Shown here piece by piece: positions 32,269 to 43,060 of a stretch of 64,000 nt of DNA. This DNA is from Prochilodus magdalenae. Lineage: Eukaryota; Chordata; Actinopteri; Characiformes; Prochilodontidae. The stretch is from positions 607,501-671,500 of the forward strand of contig JAMWET010001896.1 in the NCBI GenBank assembly GCA_024036415.1. Direction: 5' to 3'. The notes under the pieces are model-generated. The model searched no databases and had not been told where the DNA came from. It saw nothing but the letters and a program-made list of their open reading frames with translations. Within the stretch, counting starts at the first letter, position 1; each line of letters begins with the position of its first letter. A program made the translations under genes and the position numbers.

Positions 32269-33086
32269 GAGCAATATGAATGGGTGAGAGAAATGGAGAC
32301 AAAGTGAGAGAGATAGAGACAGAGTGAGAAAGTGAAAGAGAGTGATAGAGACAGAGTGAGACAAAGAGGACAGAGAGAAAAAGTAGAGAGAGAGAGAGAG
32401 AGAGAAGAGAGCAGAGAGAGAGACAAGAGAGAGCAATATCGGAATGAATGGCGTGAGAGGAGACAGAGAGAAGAAGAGAGTGAGACAAAGAGGACACAGA
32501 GAAAAAGTAGAGAGAGAGAGAAAGAGGGAGAGTGAGACAGAGAAAGAAGGAGAGAGAGGGAAAGAGGAAGAGAGAGAGACACAGATAGACAGAGAGGGAA
32601 AGAGGGAGAGAGAGAGAGAGAGAGAAAGAAAGAGTCAAGAAAAAGAGAGAGACAAGAGAGAGACAGAGAGAGACAGAGAGAGACGAAAGAGAGAGAGAGA
32701 GAGAGAGTCACAAGAGATGGGTGAGGAAAAGAAAAGTGAGAGAGATAAAGACAGATTGAGAAAGTGAAAGAGAGAGATAGAGTCAGAAAAAGAGAGACAA
32801 AGAGAGACAAAGAGACAGAGAGAGAAAGAGAGAGATAGGGTGAACAATATGAATGGATGAGAGAAATATAGACAAATGGAGACGAGGACAAGTGAGAGAA
32901 AAAAGGACAGAGAGAAAAAAAGAGGATCAGAGAAAGAAGGAGAGAGAGGGAAAGAGGATAAGAGAGAGGACACAGAGAGAACAGAGGAGAAGGAAAAGAG
33001 AGAGGTGTGAAAAGAGGGAGAGAGAGAGAGAGAAAGAAAGAGAGAGAGAGAGGGAAAGAGGAAGAGAGAGAGACAAAGAGGGAAAG

Positions 33087-33121
<35 letters not shown>

Positions 33122-33165
33122 AAGAGAGAGAGAGAGGGAAAGAGGGAGAGAGAGAGAGAGGTTAT
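30656..33165 (+). repeat. 2.5-kb polypurine (GA-rich) tract
   Basis: The plus strand is almost wholly A and G, with pure (GA)n runs at about 30940-31005, 32195-32265 and 33095-33115. Larger fuzzy periods are visible (GTGAGACAAAGAGGACA near 32360 and 32480; GGGAAAGAGGAAGAGAGAG several times). The minus-strand open frames of 325-390 codons are Ser/Leu/Phe low complexity and not genes. Confidence 0.97.
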
Positions 33166-33975
33166 AGAGCGGAGTGGCCGTGAGATTAATGCTATGCAGC
33201 AGTGATGTTGTTGCGTCCTGTTGCAGCGTAATGTAGCTGATCAGTAAAAGTGACAGGCCGTAGATCCGGGCGAGCGGGAGAGAGAGAGCGGGACAGACGA
33301 AAAGGTCGCAGGATACGAAGCATCTTTCCCACTTATTGGAGCAGGAATCAGCTTAGAGACGCTGCCCTTTACAGCCTGTCAAACCTGCACAAAGCAGCGC
33401 GGCTCCAACACGGTTCAGCCCGCAATCCTGCTAACGTCTCCTCTGATTACTGTACGCCATCAGGGCCAGCTTCAGGGACCCTCCGCCTCCCGCACGGAGG
33501 GATCTGTGTGGCATTACGCTGATGTGTAACTAGTGGACACGATGTGAAGTCCAGCAGCAGAAGTTTCATACAGCAGCGACAAAATGCAGCATGACGATAA
33601 CCACAAACGCTCAAGTGAGGTAAATGGTTGGCAATGGTGGTCCGGAGGAATCATAGCTCCTACACCACGCAGTGTCTTCGGATCTCCGTAGAGTGGTGGT
33701 GTTAGGAACCGGGGGGTCACAATGGCTGCCTTCAAAATGGCGTACTACATGCTACTCACATACTACATCTACATCCAAACTGAAGATCTGTAGTGCACTG
33801 GAGATCCCCGGATGGTGTTCTACTCCACTCAGAGGTTCTAGTATACAGGTGGAGCTATCTTCATGGTGTACTGCATCCCATCATGCACCGCAGCCTCACC
33901 AGCTCTCAGCCTGCTTCAGCCAGAGAAAATGGCGGTGGGTAACACTGGGGAGCTAAACGCAGCCCACTCCGAGTA
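33166..33975. other. Unique block, possible regulatory DNA at 33166-33540
   Basis: The first part is repeat-free with CpGs and words such as AACCTGCACAAAGCAGCGC and CTCCTCTGATTACTGTACGC. The second part (33541-33975) holds no recognised feature and runs into a triplicated unit. Confidence 0.25.
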
Positions 33976-34668
33976 TAAATGTGGGTGTAGTGATTGCAGT
34001 GGGGTGTGTGTTTATCAGAATGAGCCTCAGAAAGTTAAATATACAGGTCTGAAGATTAATAAAAGATGAACTCGCTTTAGAGGATCAGTTTTAGAGTGAA
34101 CTAGCCGAGGGGAGCTAACCGCTAGGCTAACCGTATCTCAGGTGAACTGAGCAGCGTTAGCAGCAGCTAGCTCTAAACAGTGGATACAGTAATAACAGCT
34201 CTGAGGTAAATGTTGGTGTAGTGATTGTAGTGGGGATGTTTTCCTCAGAATGAGCCTCAGAAAGTTAAATATACAGGTCTGAAGATTAATAAAAGATGAA
34301 CTCGCTTTAGAGGATCAGTTTTAGAGTGAACTAGCCAAGGGGAGCTAACAGCTAGGCTAACCGTATCTCAAGTGAACTGAGCAGCATCAGCAGCAGCTAG
34401 CTCTAAACAGTGGATACAGTAATAACAGCTCTGAGGTAAATGTGGGTGTAGTGATAGTAGTGGGGGGTGTGTTCATCAGAATGAGCCTTAGAAAGTTAAA
34501 TATACAGGTCTGAAGATTAATAAAAGATGAACTCGCTTTAGAGGATCAGTTTTAGAGTGAAATAGCCGAGGGGAGCTAACAGCTAGGCTAACCGTGTCTC
34601 AGGTGAACTGAGCAGCGTTAGCAGCAGCTAGCTCTAAACAGTGGATACAGTAATAACAGCTCTGAGGT
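33976..34668. repeat. Three tandem 230-bp units
   Basis: TAAATGTGGGTGTAGTGATT begins at 33976 and again at 34207 and 34437, and the array closes at 34667. Each unit holds AGATGAACTCGCTTTAGAGG, GGAGCTAACAGCTAGGCTAA and GCAGCAGCTAGCTCTAAAC. Identity is high (a few substitutions per unit), so the triplication is young or homogenised. No coding potential. Confidence 0.97.
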
Positions 34669-35200
34669 AAATGTGAGGTAACTGGTCATGTGACTGTATT
34701 GGTATACTACACTGTAGGTCAGAACTTGTTACTGTACTGTATACCACACACAGGGAGCATATAGAGTTGCCAGTACATACTACTATAGTGTGCAGTATAG
34801 TAGTCTGTAAGTCTTGTAAGTAAGTTCTTGTTATCGGCTGGAGGATGGGTACATGTGTTGGAGTAGGTGGGGCAGTATTGGTGTTTGTATGGTTTGACAG
34901 GTCAGAGCTGTAACAGGCTGAGGAAACAGCAGCATTAATATACCGGAGCTGACTCAGCCCAGTCACTTCAGCACACTTCGGCACCGTGTGCCTAACGACT
35001 CCTGAGGCAGGGGCACAAAAAGAGAGGGAGGGAGAGGGCAGGAATTAGACTGAGAATGACAATGAGCCAGATTGAGAATAACAATGAGAGAGAGATCGGG
35101 AGGAATACGAATTAGAGAAAGGGAGACGTGGAATAGGGATAGAGGGATGGATTGGAGTGGGGGAGAGAAAGGGAAGGCGGCAGGAAAGGAAAAGAATGAA
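34669..35200. other. Unique stretch then short GA-rich tract
   Basis: 34669-35010 has no recognised feature. From 35015 the plus strand is purine-rich (GAGAGGGAGGGAGAGGGC, GGGAGGAATACGAATTAG), a small relative of the 31-33 kb tract. Confidence 0.5.
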
Positions 35201-36175
35201 AACGAGCTCTAATTGGTTATTTGGACCCTCTGGACATCAACAAAGCAGCGGGACGAAACCAATGTTATTACATACTTGCATCACGCTCCTTGGCACGAGG
35301 AAAGCTGGAGATTACCCACGTCTCCCAGACACCCATAACAGCCATGCTAATCTGTAATGAAGAACACAGAGCCCCCGACCGCAGGATTTGTCATGACGTA
35401 ACAGACGCCGCGGTGCTTTGCATCTGAAGTAGGTCAAATCAAATTCTGTCCACTGAAGTTCTATCCTGGCCTGGAAGACCGGGCTGTTCTCAACATGAAT
35501 GGCGAGAGATCTATAGGCCTCTAACTGATTAGCTAAGCTCGGGGGATGGAAATGAACCGGGACGCACCCAAAAGTGGAGACGGAATGGCGTCCCGGCTCA
35601 GAACTCGAAAGCGGGGGGTACTTTGCATAATTCCTTCTCCTCAACATCCGTCAACATAGCTCAGCCTACAGTCCATTCAGCCAATGGAAAGTCAGGATCC
35701 TGAATCAGGGTCCGCCCATCCAGTCTCCATGTGAATGACCGTTAGTACATGAAATGTGTTTCGAATGTAAAGGCAGGTAAGAGCTATGTCACCCATGGGG
35801 CTTGGTGGAAGAAGTGGAAGCTTGGTGGAAGAACTGACTGCTACAAGTATTATAAATACTTACTGGAGTTTATAACTGCTTTATGGAAGGCCATCGAATC
35901 AAGTAACGACCAATAGGAGGACAGAGTGCTATCTGGTGAGAAGGAGGGATGCTGCTGTTGTAGTTGCCAGGTGAAATAACGACTCACAGGTCGCATATAT
36001 CACCACAGCATCTGCTCAGAAATGAAGCATCAAAGCAGTGCTACAAACACCATAACCAAACGCTAACGGCTAAGCTAATAGCTAACAGCTCACTGCATGT
36101 TAACCACTTCTGGACATGTCCACACTCAAAGGCCTTCAGGACATGTGACCAGTTCATGACACACTGTTCACCTTG
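35201..36175. other. Unique block, possible regulatory DNA at 35201-35660
   Basis: Repeat-free with AGCTCTAATTGGTTATTTGG, ACATCAACAAAGCAGCGG and CATGCTAATCTGTAATG, typical AT cores in balanced sequence. The remaining part (35661-36175) has no recognised structure. Confidence 0.25.
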
Positions 36176-36745
36176 GTGCTGACCGCGGTGCCTCCATACC
36201 TTGATTGATTGGTCGTCTCCATCAAGACAAAAGCGGGACTCATCACTGAGGATGACCTGCTGCCATTCTGAGTCACTCCGTGCCAGCCTGGCAGGGCACC
36301 ATTGCAGTCTTTGGTGACATTGATGTGGCGTTAGGGACAGTCGTCATAACAGTCCATGTGCATGTAGTCCATGCCATCTGCCAGTGGTCCTGACACTATC
36401 TAATGACTCATGGAGGACATCACTGCACTTGGAATGCCCACAATGGTGGCTGGTGCATCACTTCACGCATGTCGGACAATGCCGGTATGTCGTTTCTGTC
36501 TGCCCATGGTTGGTGTAGGTCTCCCACCTCTTCTTTTATCCACTGCCACCAACAATGTGCTATGGTAGTATCTCCATAAGACCACCCCGCTTCCTGGGGC
36601 CTTCTTGTGGAAGCTACTAACACAAGGGCACCAGTCAGAATGGAAAGCACGACCACCAAGACGGCCTTATATGGTCAATCAGGTACGGCGATAAGGCCGT
36701 GAGTGACGGTGCATGACGCTCGGATCATTCACATGTCTCGCCACG
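36176..36745 (-). mobile_element. Tc1-like family B relic
   Basis: GGTCGTCTCCATCAAGACA, AAGCGGGACTCATCACTGAG and GATGACCTGCTGCCATTCTG are the reverse of the segment coding VIFSDESRF and VETTN in family B. GACTCATGGAGGACATCACT and ACGGCGATAAGG mark the linker. A stretch at 36430-36660 interrupts the order, so the copy is broken. Confidence 0.75.
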
Positions 36746-37490
36746 TCTGCAGAAAAGCCTCATCTGTGGATCTCCGAGTTAACACAGCTTCCTTTATACT
36801 TCGGTTGCGTCCGTGTGTTCCCGGCATGTAGCACATCACTCTCAAACTTGCTCAATGTGTTTTTCATCACGTCTAAGCATTTCTAACCTTTTGGAAATGC
36901 GCCACATTCATTATTAATGCTCCAGTTTTCCCCTCACCTCCATAACAATCTGTATCAAGAGGTAGAAAGTGTGGAGCTTTAACAGGCAGCATTGCTGCGG
37001 TTTACATCACAGTGCTTCAGAGAGAGATCGCATGCCATGACTGGGTGCTGGCTAGAATATTACACACTACAGTGCTAATAACATTTTCATTGTACATAGA
37101 ATTCTAAATGATGTGGATTGAAACATGGCAGACGTGTCTCTACAGGCCTGCAGATCTCCCAAACTCCATTTCCCATAACCCATGTTGGATATCAGTGGTT
37201 TTTGTATAAGTGTGTACGTATACAAGTGTGTGTGAGTGTACTATGTGGGGACCAGGGGCATCACCAGAATACAACTGTAGGTATTTACAACAGGGTGAGT
37301 CCCTGGGAGAATGTTGCCTTCAAGGTTCTATAGGTCATAGGTCAAACATCAGTCGGAGGAGAGATGACCATCTGGTGACACTAGATAAGGACACACCCTC
37401 TTTGAACCTTAATGAGAAGTCGCTGAATCTGCAGGTGTATGGCCACATACGGTCACATGGGTCTACCATGAATCTGTTAAACAGGGTATC
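36746..37490. other. Unique stretch with a sliver of the HTH element
   Basis: No gene is seen. GCTGAATCTGCAGGTGTATG at 37421 and GGTCACATGGGTCTACCA at about 37451 are a 50-bp sliver of the Tc1-like HTH element (plus orientation). Confidence 0.45.
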
Positions 37491-37495
37491 TACAC

Positions 37496-37914
37496 ATACA
37501 CCGTCGAGTCACATTATTATAACCACCAAGTAATATAGAGAGTAACTACCGTGTGCTACAAGGACAGCAGCTAGATGGACTGGGAGTGACTCAGTCAGGT
37601 CCTGGTAGGTTGCCACAGCCATGGTGACTGAAGTGCATCCTACAGCTGCTGGAGGGTACGTGTAGGAGGATCCATAGAGCCAAAATGACAATCGAGGTGG
37701 CCCCACAGATGCAAGTCTGGGGAAATAGGGGGCCAGGGTAGTTCTTGGAAGTCTTGGTCATGCTTACAATGTCTAGACATGTGACAGTCAGCATGTCTAC
37801 CATGACAGGACTGAGGGATACGTGTGCAGACAGCCAATCGCACACCTTATACACCCACCAAGCCAGCTCATGATACCAGACTTCCTGGTCATAATAATGT
37901 GACTCAACATGTAT
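37496..37914 (-). mobile_element. Short Tc1-like element (family D) with inverted ends
   Basis: The left end (GAGTCACATTATTATAACCA) and the reverse complement of the right end (GAGTCACATTATTATGACCA) match over about 30 bp, marking both terminal repeats of a 419-bp unit. The minus strand holds a decayed piece, ISPDLHLWGHLDCHFGSMDP then TLQQLQDALQS, equivalent to the 'SPDLNPIEHLW' region of Tc1 transposases around the third catalytic residue (the Glu is lost). An internally deleted, non-autonomous copy. Confidence 0.8.
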
Positions 37915-39093
37915 AACAGTAAGTATGTACTAGATAAACTGATATATCACCAGAATGAATTGTGGTACAAGCCAGAAATCAAGCCTGGCTTCCAAGTGAG
38001 GGGGCTTAGCCCCCCCCCCAGCCAGGCCCCCCATTTTGTGTGTTCTTCTGTCAGTGAACAGTTTGTATGCATATGTGTGAGAGCATATTTCTGTCTGTGA
38101 AATGGAATGTGAGTGAATGCGCGTGTGTGTATGTGTGGTGTACTGAGCAGGTGCTGCGTTAAAGGCGGGCTGCGCCCAAGACCCCCGACTGCAGCCACTC
38201 TCCCTCTCTCGCAGGAGAGCAACTTCAGAGCGCCGGCAGTGTGAAAAATCCCAAAAAGACCCATCAGCGCAGATGGAGACTGTGACAGTCTGCTAGTGTG
38301 GCCCCACCGTGGCGTCAAAAACCCACCTGCAGAAAGTCAATTAACACAGCCCTGACTCACACACGCCGTCGCAAACAGCAGATTCAAATTCGGCCGAGCT
38401 GCAGGCGCGCAGATAAAGCGGGCCGCTTCAGAAGCCCCGCCGCAATTTGCCCGCAAATACGGACCGTGAAAGTGCATTCCGCACCAATATCCATATAAGA
38501 CCCCCCCACCATTTTTTCCTTGGAAAAGCTCCTGGGAAGTCTTCATTTCGATTTTCCGAAAAAAAAGAAGAATTCCGTGTCCGAATTGCAGGCCCATCCG
38601 GATCGGGTGCTGTTCTTTTGGATAAGTTAACCGCTAATAGCTCCGTTCTCCGGAGCAGTTGGCGGCCATCATGTCATTTCCGGTTTAATTCCGCTTCAGT
38701 GTTTCTGTTGTTTGCCTTACAGACGCCTTACTACATGCGGGTGGGTGGCGTCTGATTATAGAATCTGACTGGCTGATTTGCATTCTAAACAGGAGGTCTC
38801 ATATTGCCCACCTCAAACAGCCCACACCACATATTTACAGTTTATCCTTAAATCTCGCACAATCTTTCTACGTTCATATTCACAGATTGGTAGATTGGTT
38901 TCACATCCTCTACATGCAAGAAGAACCAATCAAACAAAAACCTGGCACTAGCCTAGCATGATTGCTATTAACCGTTAACCACTATTACTCAAACCGATTG
39001 GTTATATCAGCTTCGTGTTGTGGTGGTAGATAGAGCACGTTAGAATTCATTTCACTTCCTGCTCAACATTTTTGGTTGAATGTTTCTGTATTT
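37915..39093. other. Unique block, possible regulatory DNA at 38150-38760
   Basis: 38150-38760 is repeat-free, CpG-containing and GC-balanced, with GAAAGTCAATTAACACAGC, CGCAGATAAAGCGGG and CCATATAAGA. Short open frames on both strands lack domains. 38761-39093 has no recognised feature. Confidence 0.25.
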
Positions 39094-39530
39094 TAATGAA
39101 GAAAGTGTTGGACACAACCTGATTGGGACATCTCTACCGATTGGTAGAGGTACGCTAGGCAAAAAAAAAACCCAACAGCCACAAATGTGAGTGAGTGCCG
39201 TCCGTGAGTCCTGTCATTTGGCAAAGGACTGCACCATGCAGGACTACATGCACATGGGTGTTACAACAACTACCGTTAACACCACATCAACCTCACCAAA
39301 GAGTGCAATGGTATCGTGCCAAACTGGTAGATTGGTAGGTATGAATTGGTAGGCACCATCGTCAGAACCAAGATGAATGGTTTGTTGTCACACGCCACAC
39401 ACCCAGAAGTGTCACTCCACTTAGTTTCAGAGGGTTTGGTGAACAGATTTTTTATTTTTTTTTGCCTAGCGTACCTCTGCCAATTGGTAGAGATGTCCCT
39501 ATCAGGTTGTGTTCAACACTTTCTTCATTA
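39094..39530. mobile_element. Foldback element with 77-bp inverted arms
   Basis: The arm at 39094-39170 (TAATGAAGAAAGTGTTGGAC ... GTACGCTAGGCAAAAAA) is matched in reverse at 39454-39530 with about four mismatches in 77 bases. The 283-bp centre has shuffled family B words (GACTACATGCACATGG, TTAACACCACATCAACCTCA, CGTGCCAAACTGG). It looks like a deletion derivative of a Tc1-like element retaining both ends. Confidence 0.85.
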
Positions 39531-40440
39531 AGACAATAAAAAAAAATAAAAAATGTGTGACCAAACGGCATCACTTCTTTATGCTAAAGGTGTCTATGCT
39601 AAGCTATCATATTTAAATGTGTGCTGTATTATTATTGCCCCACATAAACAAACCCCAAAAAATCTGCTTCTTTTTACAGTTATTAAGCATATGAATTGAG
39701 AACAGAGATTTCATTTGCATTGACTTCACCTCCACTCAGCAGGAACGTTGGCCAAGTCGCAGTAAGACTGCTGTATACTGTTTACCTTTAACTGTAAGTT
39801 TATTGGATCTGTTTGAACACCAGGCCAGATTCCCACACAAGGCAGATTCCCGCGTGATCTGCTCTATAGTTTGTGGTAAGGATTGATTTTTAAGGCACTG
39901 CTGTCATGGTGGGTAAACGGCCTGCAGGTTCCAGGCTCCTGGCTGGCAGGTAAGCAACATATGAGCTGCAAGTGTGCTGTAGAGAAAAACAGGTGAGTTA
40001 TCACACGCAGCAAAACTCATAGAGCGAGAACATCCAGGAAGTAGCTTAAGAACAAAACCTTGCTGAGTGGTTTTCCCCGTAACAGTTGGCTTGGCTGTTG
40101 TGTCTTGTGCCTCAGCATCTGTTTGGGCTTTAATTGAATTTCAGCTGACTTGTAGACGTCCTGTAGAGTAATTAGCTAATAGCATCGTGCTGCTGCATGG
40201 TGGTTTTCGCTCGACTGTGGACCAGGCATAGTCTAAAGCACCCAAAGGTGTGGGTATGGTGGGCATAGTGTTTGGTTGAGGTGCCAGAGATGAGCACAAA
40301 AATCTGGCAATGGCTTGCGGGGGGTCAAGAATCTTACTGGCTTTGGTGGATGTGGGAAGAAGTGCCAGGTGGTTGAATTGGCCAGGTAGGGGCATTAAAG
40401 ATCAGGACTGTGTAGACCTCCACAACACTACTACTAAACT
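39531..40440. other. Unique stretch, no gene recognised
   Basis: An A-rich run near 39540 and otherwise unremarkable sequence. Open frames lack domain content. Confidence 0.4.
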
Positions 40441-40450
40441 ACTACTACTG

Positions 40451-40489
<39 letters not shown>

Positions 40490-40561
40490 CACATACATCC
40501 AGTCCAACCCACACTCATAAGCATTATGCATTGGGTATGTTTTCTTATGGCTTTCAAAAAC

Positions 40562-40621
<60 letters not shown>

Positions 40622-40653
40622 GTTATTGTTGTAGTTATTATTATTGTTGTTGT

Positions 40654-40684
<31 letters not shown>

Positions 40685-40740
40685 ATGATAATTAATAAAA
40701 TAAAAAGCTGCCAGTATCATTGTAAGTAATAGATATTATT
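40441..40740. repeat. (AAT)n/(AAC)n/(ATT)n cluster with inverted spacer unit
   Basis: Trinucleotide runs flank CTTCACATACATCCAGTCCA ... GGTATGTTTTCTTATGGCTT (40486-40553). This is the reverse complement of the spacer found four times at 41540-42030. Confidence 0.95.
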
Positions 40741-41290
40741 GTTATTATTACTCATTGTATTGGTATAGTTGTACTATATGCACACATATGACTATACACC
40801 CGTGTGCAAAATTTTATCGGCTCGTGCACACGTCATGAGGCGGTTCATGTTAACCGCCCCATTCCCGCCCCCCCCCCACCCCACCCCCAAGACATTAACC
40901 TTAACAAATACATAGGAATTCTCTAAAATATTTTTTGACCATGATCATGCAACCATAACCTTCTACCTATACATAGCTGAGGAAGTGGGAAAGATCAATT
41001 ATCATCTAATGTGGTTGTTATCAGATAAAGATATTAAATTAACAATAACAAAAACTGGCAAAATTGCCTAAGATGATACTGCCTCAATTTAAAATCATTA
41101 TTGTCATGTGGTGGCTGCGGGGGTGTGGGCGTGGGTGGAGCCAGGGCGGAGCAGGAAAAACTGTGCTATGACACAAAGTAACCAGAGGGGGAGTTGTTTG
41201 ACATGAGAATAAGATCAGGGAGACAGACAGGGTGACAGATGTGACAATTATAATGGACCGCCTTAATATCAATATCATTATTATCAGTAC
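40741..41290. other. Unique stretch, no gene recognised
   Basis: A C-run near 40870 and AT-rich DNA. No gene is recognised. Confidence 0.4.
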
Positions 41291-41410
41291 TAATAATCAT
41301 CATCCTCATTCACTGATTCATTTAAGCCACCTCCCCTTTTGGGTTGCATTGGGTGATGAAAGCTATCCCAGTGCTCAATGGGTGGAAGACAGGAAACACC
41401 CTGGATAGGC
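41291..41410 (-). mobile_element. Interspersed repeat fragment, second copy
   Basis: AAGCTATCCCAGTGCTCAAT, GGGTGGAAGACAGGAAACAC and CTGGATAGGCTGCCAGTGCC correspond to the repeat at 61-175. The strand is inferred from that copy. Confidence 0.55.
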
Positions 41411-41420
41411 TGCCAGTGCC

Positions 41421-41473
<53 letters not shown>

Positions 41474-41735
41474 AATATTATTGTTATTATTAGTATTATT
41501 ATAAATATTATTATTATTATAATTAGTTTGCTTTTGCAAGCCATAAGCAAACATACCCTTTGTATGATGCTTAGTAGTCTGGGTTGGACTGGATATATGT
41601 GAATAATAATAATAACTATTATTATTATTATTATTATTGTTGTTGTTGTTGTTGTGTTTATGAAAGCCATAAGCAAACATACCCTATGTATAATGCTTTG
41701 TAGTCTGGGTTGGACTGGATGTATGTGAAGTATTA

Positions 41736-41767
<32 letters not shown>

Positions 41768-41851
41768 GTTATTTTTATTGTGTTTCTGCAAGCCATAAGC
41801 AAACATACCCTATGTATGATCCTTAGTAGTCTGGGTTGGACTGGATGTATG

Positions 41852-41900
<49 letters not shown>

Positions 41901-42054
41901 TAACAATAATTATTATTATTACTATTATTGATGTTGTTGTTGTTGTTGTTGTGTTTATGAAAGCCATAAGCAAACATACCCTATGTATAATATAATGCTT
42001 AGTAGTCTGGGTTGGACTGGATGTATGTGAAGTATTATTATTATTATTATTATT

Positions 42055-42085
<31 letters not shown>

Positions 42086-42110
42086 TGATTATACATATGG
42101 GAGTGATAGA
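41411..42110. repeat. Trinucleotide array with four direct spacer units
   Basis: (ATT)n, (AAT)n and (GTT)n runs alternate with a 65-70 bp spacer starting GCCATAAGCAAACATACCC at 41540, 41666, 41792 and 41963 and ending near CTGGATGTATGTGAA. The two first intervals are both 126 bp. Open frames of up to 276 codons (poly-Ile, poly-Asn) are artefacts. Confidence 0.95.
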
Positions 42111-43060
42111 AGCTATTCATAATTTAGTTCATGTGGCTCAGTGTGGACCATCACCGGCCGGAATAAGTCCCAGTTTGAGACGTGATTATGATATATTTTA
42201 TTCTTTTGTTGGTGTTTTTTTTTATAAACCAGGTCAAAAAGCACATCCCAGAAAGTCCCACTGAGTAAACAGGAAAGCTTTTCTCTGCTCTGATTTTCTT
42301 TTATGTGAGAGATGATTATTTTAATTGAGGCCACATGATGGCTTTTGTGTTGCGGAGGCATTATCCCAGTGCATGGCACCGAAAACACTTCCGTTCAGAG
42401 GAGTTGTGGAAGACCCTCGGAAGCTGTTGTGCCACCGGGAGGGCCTATCGTGGCCCTGCTGGAGGTGAGTTATAGCATTAAAGTCTCTGTCGTCGTTCGA
42501 CATCCCAACCCAGACACATGTCTCGCGGTGCTCCCCAGCGCACCGCTGGGCCTTTAATTGATTCCTCCAGCTGACAATGACAGCGGAGTGTTTCCAATAG
42601 CAGCCCTGTTTTTATTGAGGGAAGAGAAAGGGCACGGCTCCCCCCGCCTCCTCCTTTCCTCTGTCTCCTAAAGGCTGCATGGGTTCACATCCTTTTGTTC
42701 CCGAAGCCCAAACTCAAGCTGCGGCTGATGGTGCCTCCCGCTCTGACTAATTCAATTACTGTGCTGAGGAAGGGGGAATGAAGGCCTGTCTCTATCTAAT
42801 TAACCTTCCCTGTGTACACTTTATTGACATGAATTACACACTTCTTTTTTTCCGCTCACTGTAAATAACAATCGCTGTCAAATCCGTTTAACAGCCTCCC
42901 GAGCCGCTCAGCCAGCTAAAGCCCACAGAACGTTTCCCGGCAATGCCATCCAGTGCCATTTTGCAGGAGCTTAATGCACTCTGGCCTCATATTAGAAGAC
43001 TGAAATTTGGATTCATACTCATGCATAGCCATTTTGAATATTCATTGGCCAAATTCTGTC
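42111..43060. other. Unique block, strong candidate for conserved non-coding DNA
   Basis: Nearly 1 kb without repeat words and dense in AT-core sites: CCTTTAATTGATTCC, CTAATTCAATTACTG, CTATCTAATTAACC, TTATTGACATGAATTACA, ATTCATACTCATGCATAGCC, AATATTCATTGGCC. Composition is balanced and free of simple sequence. This is the texture of enhancers near developmental genes, but it is an inference. Confidence 0.35.

Noticed and set aside
30642..32891. Minus-strand open frames of 325-390 codons
   Set aside because: They are Ser/Leu/Phe/Pro low-complexity readings of the polypyrimidine strand. Neighbouring frames are also open.
40441..40740. CRISPR-like look (repeated spacer between short runs)
   Set aside because: The runs are trinucleotide microsatellites and the repeated part is the spacer itself. 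The genome is clearly eukaryotic.
41290..42120. 276-codon poly-Ile frame on the minus strand
   Set aside because: Direct translation of ATT/AAT microsatellites.
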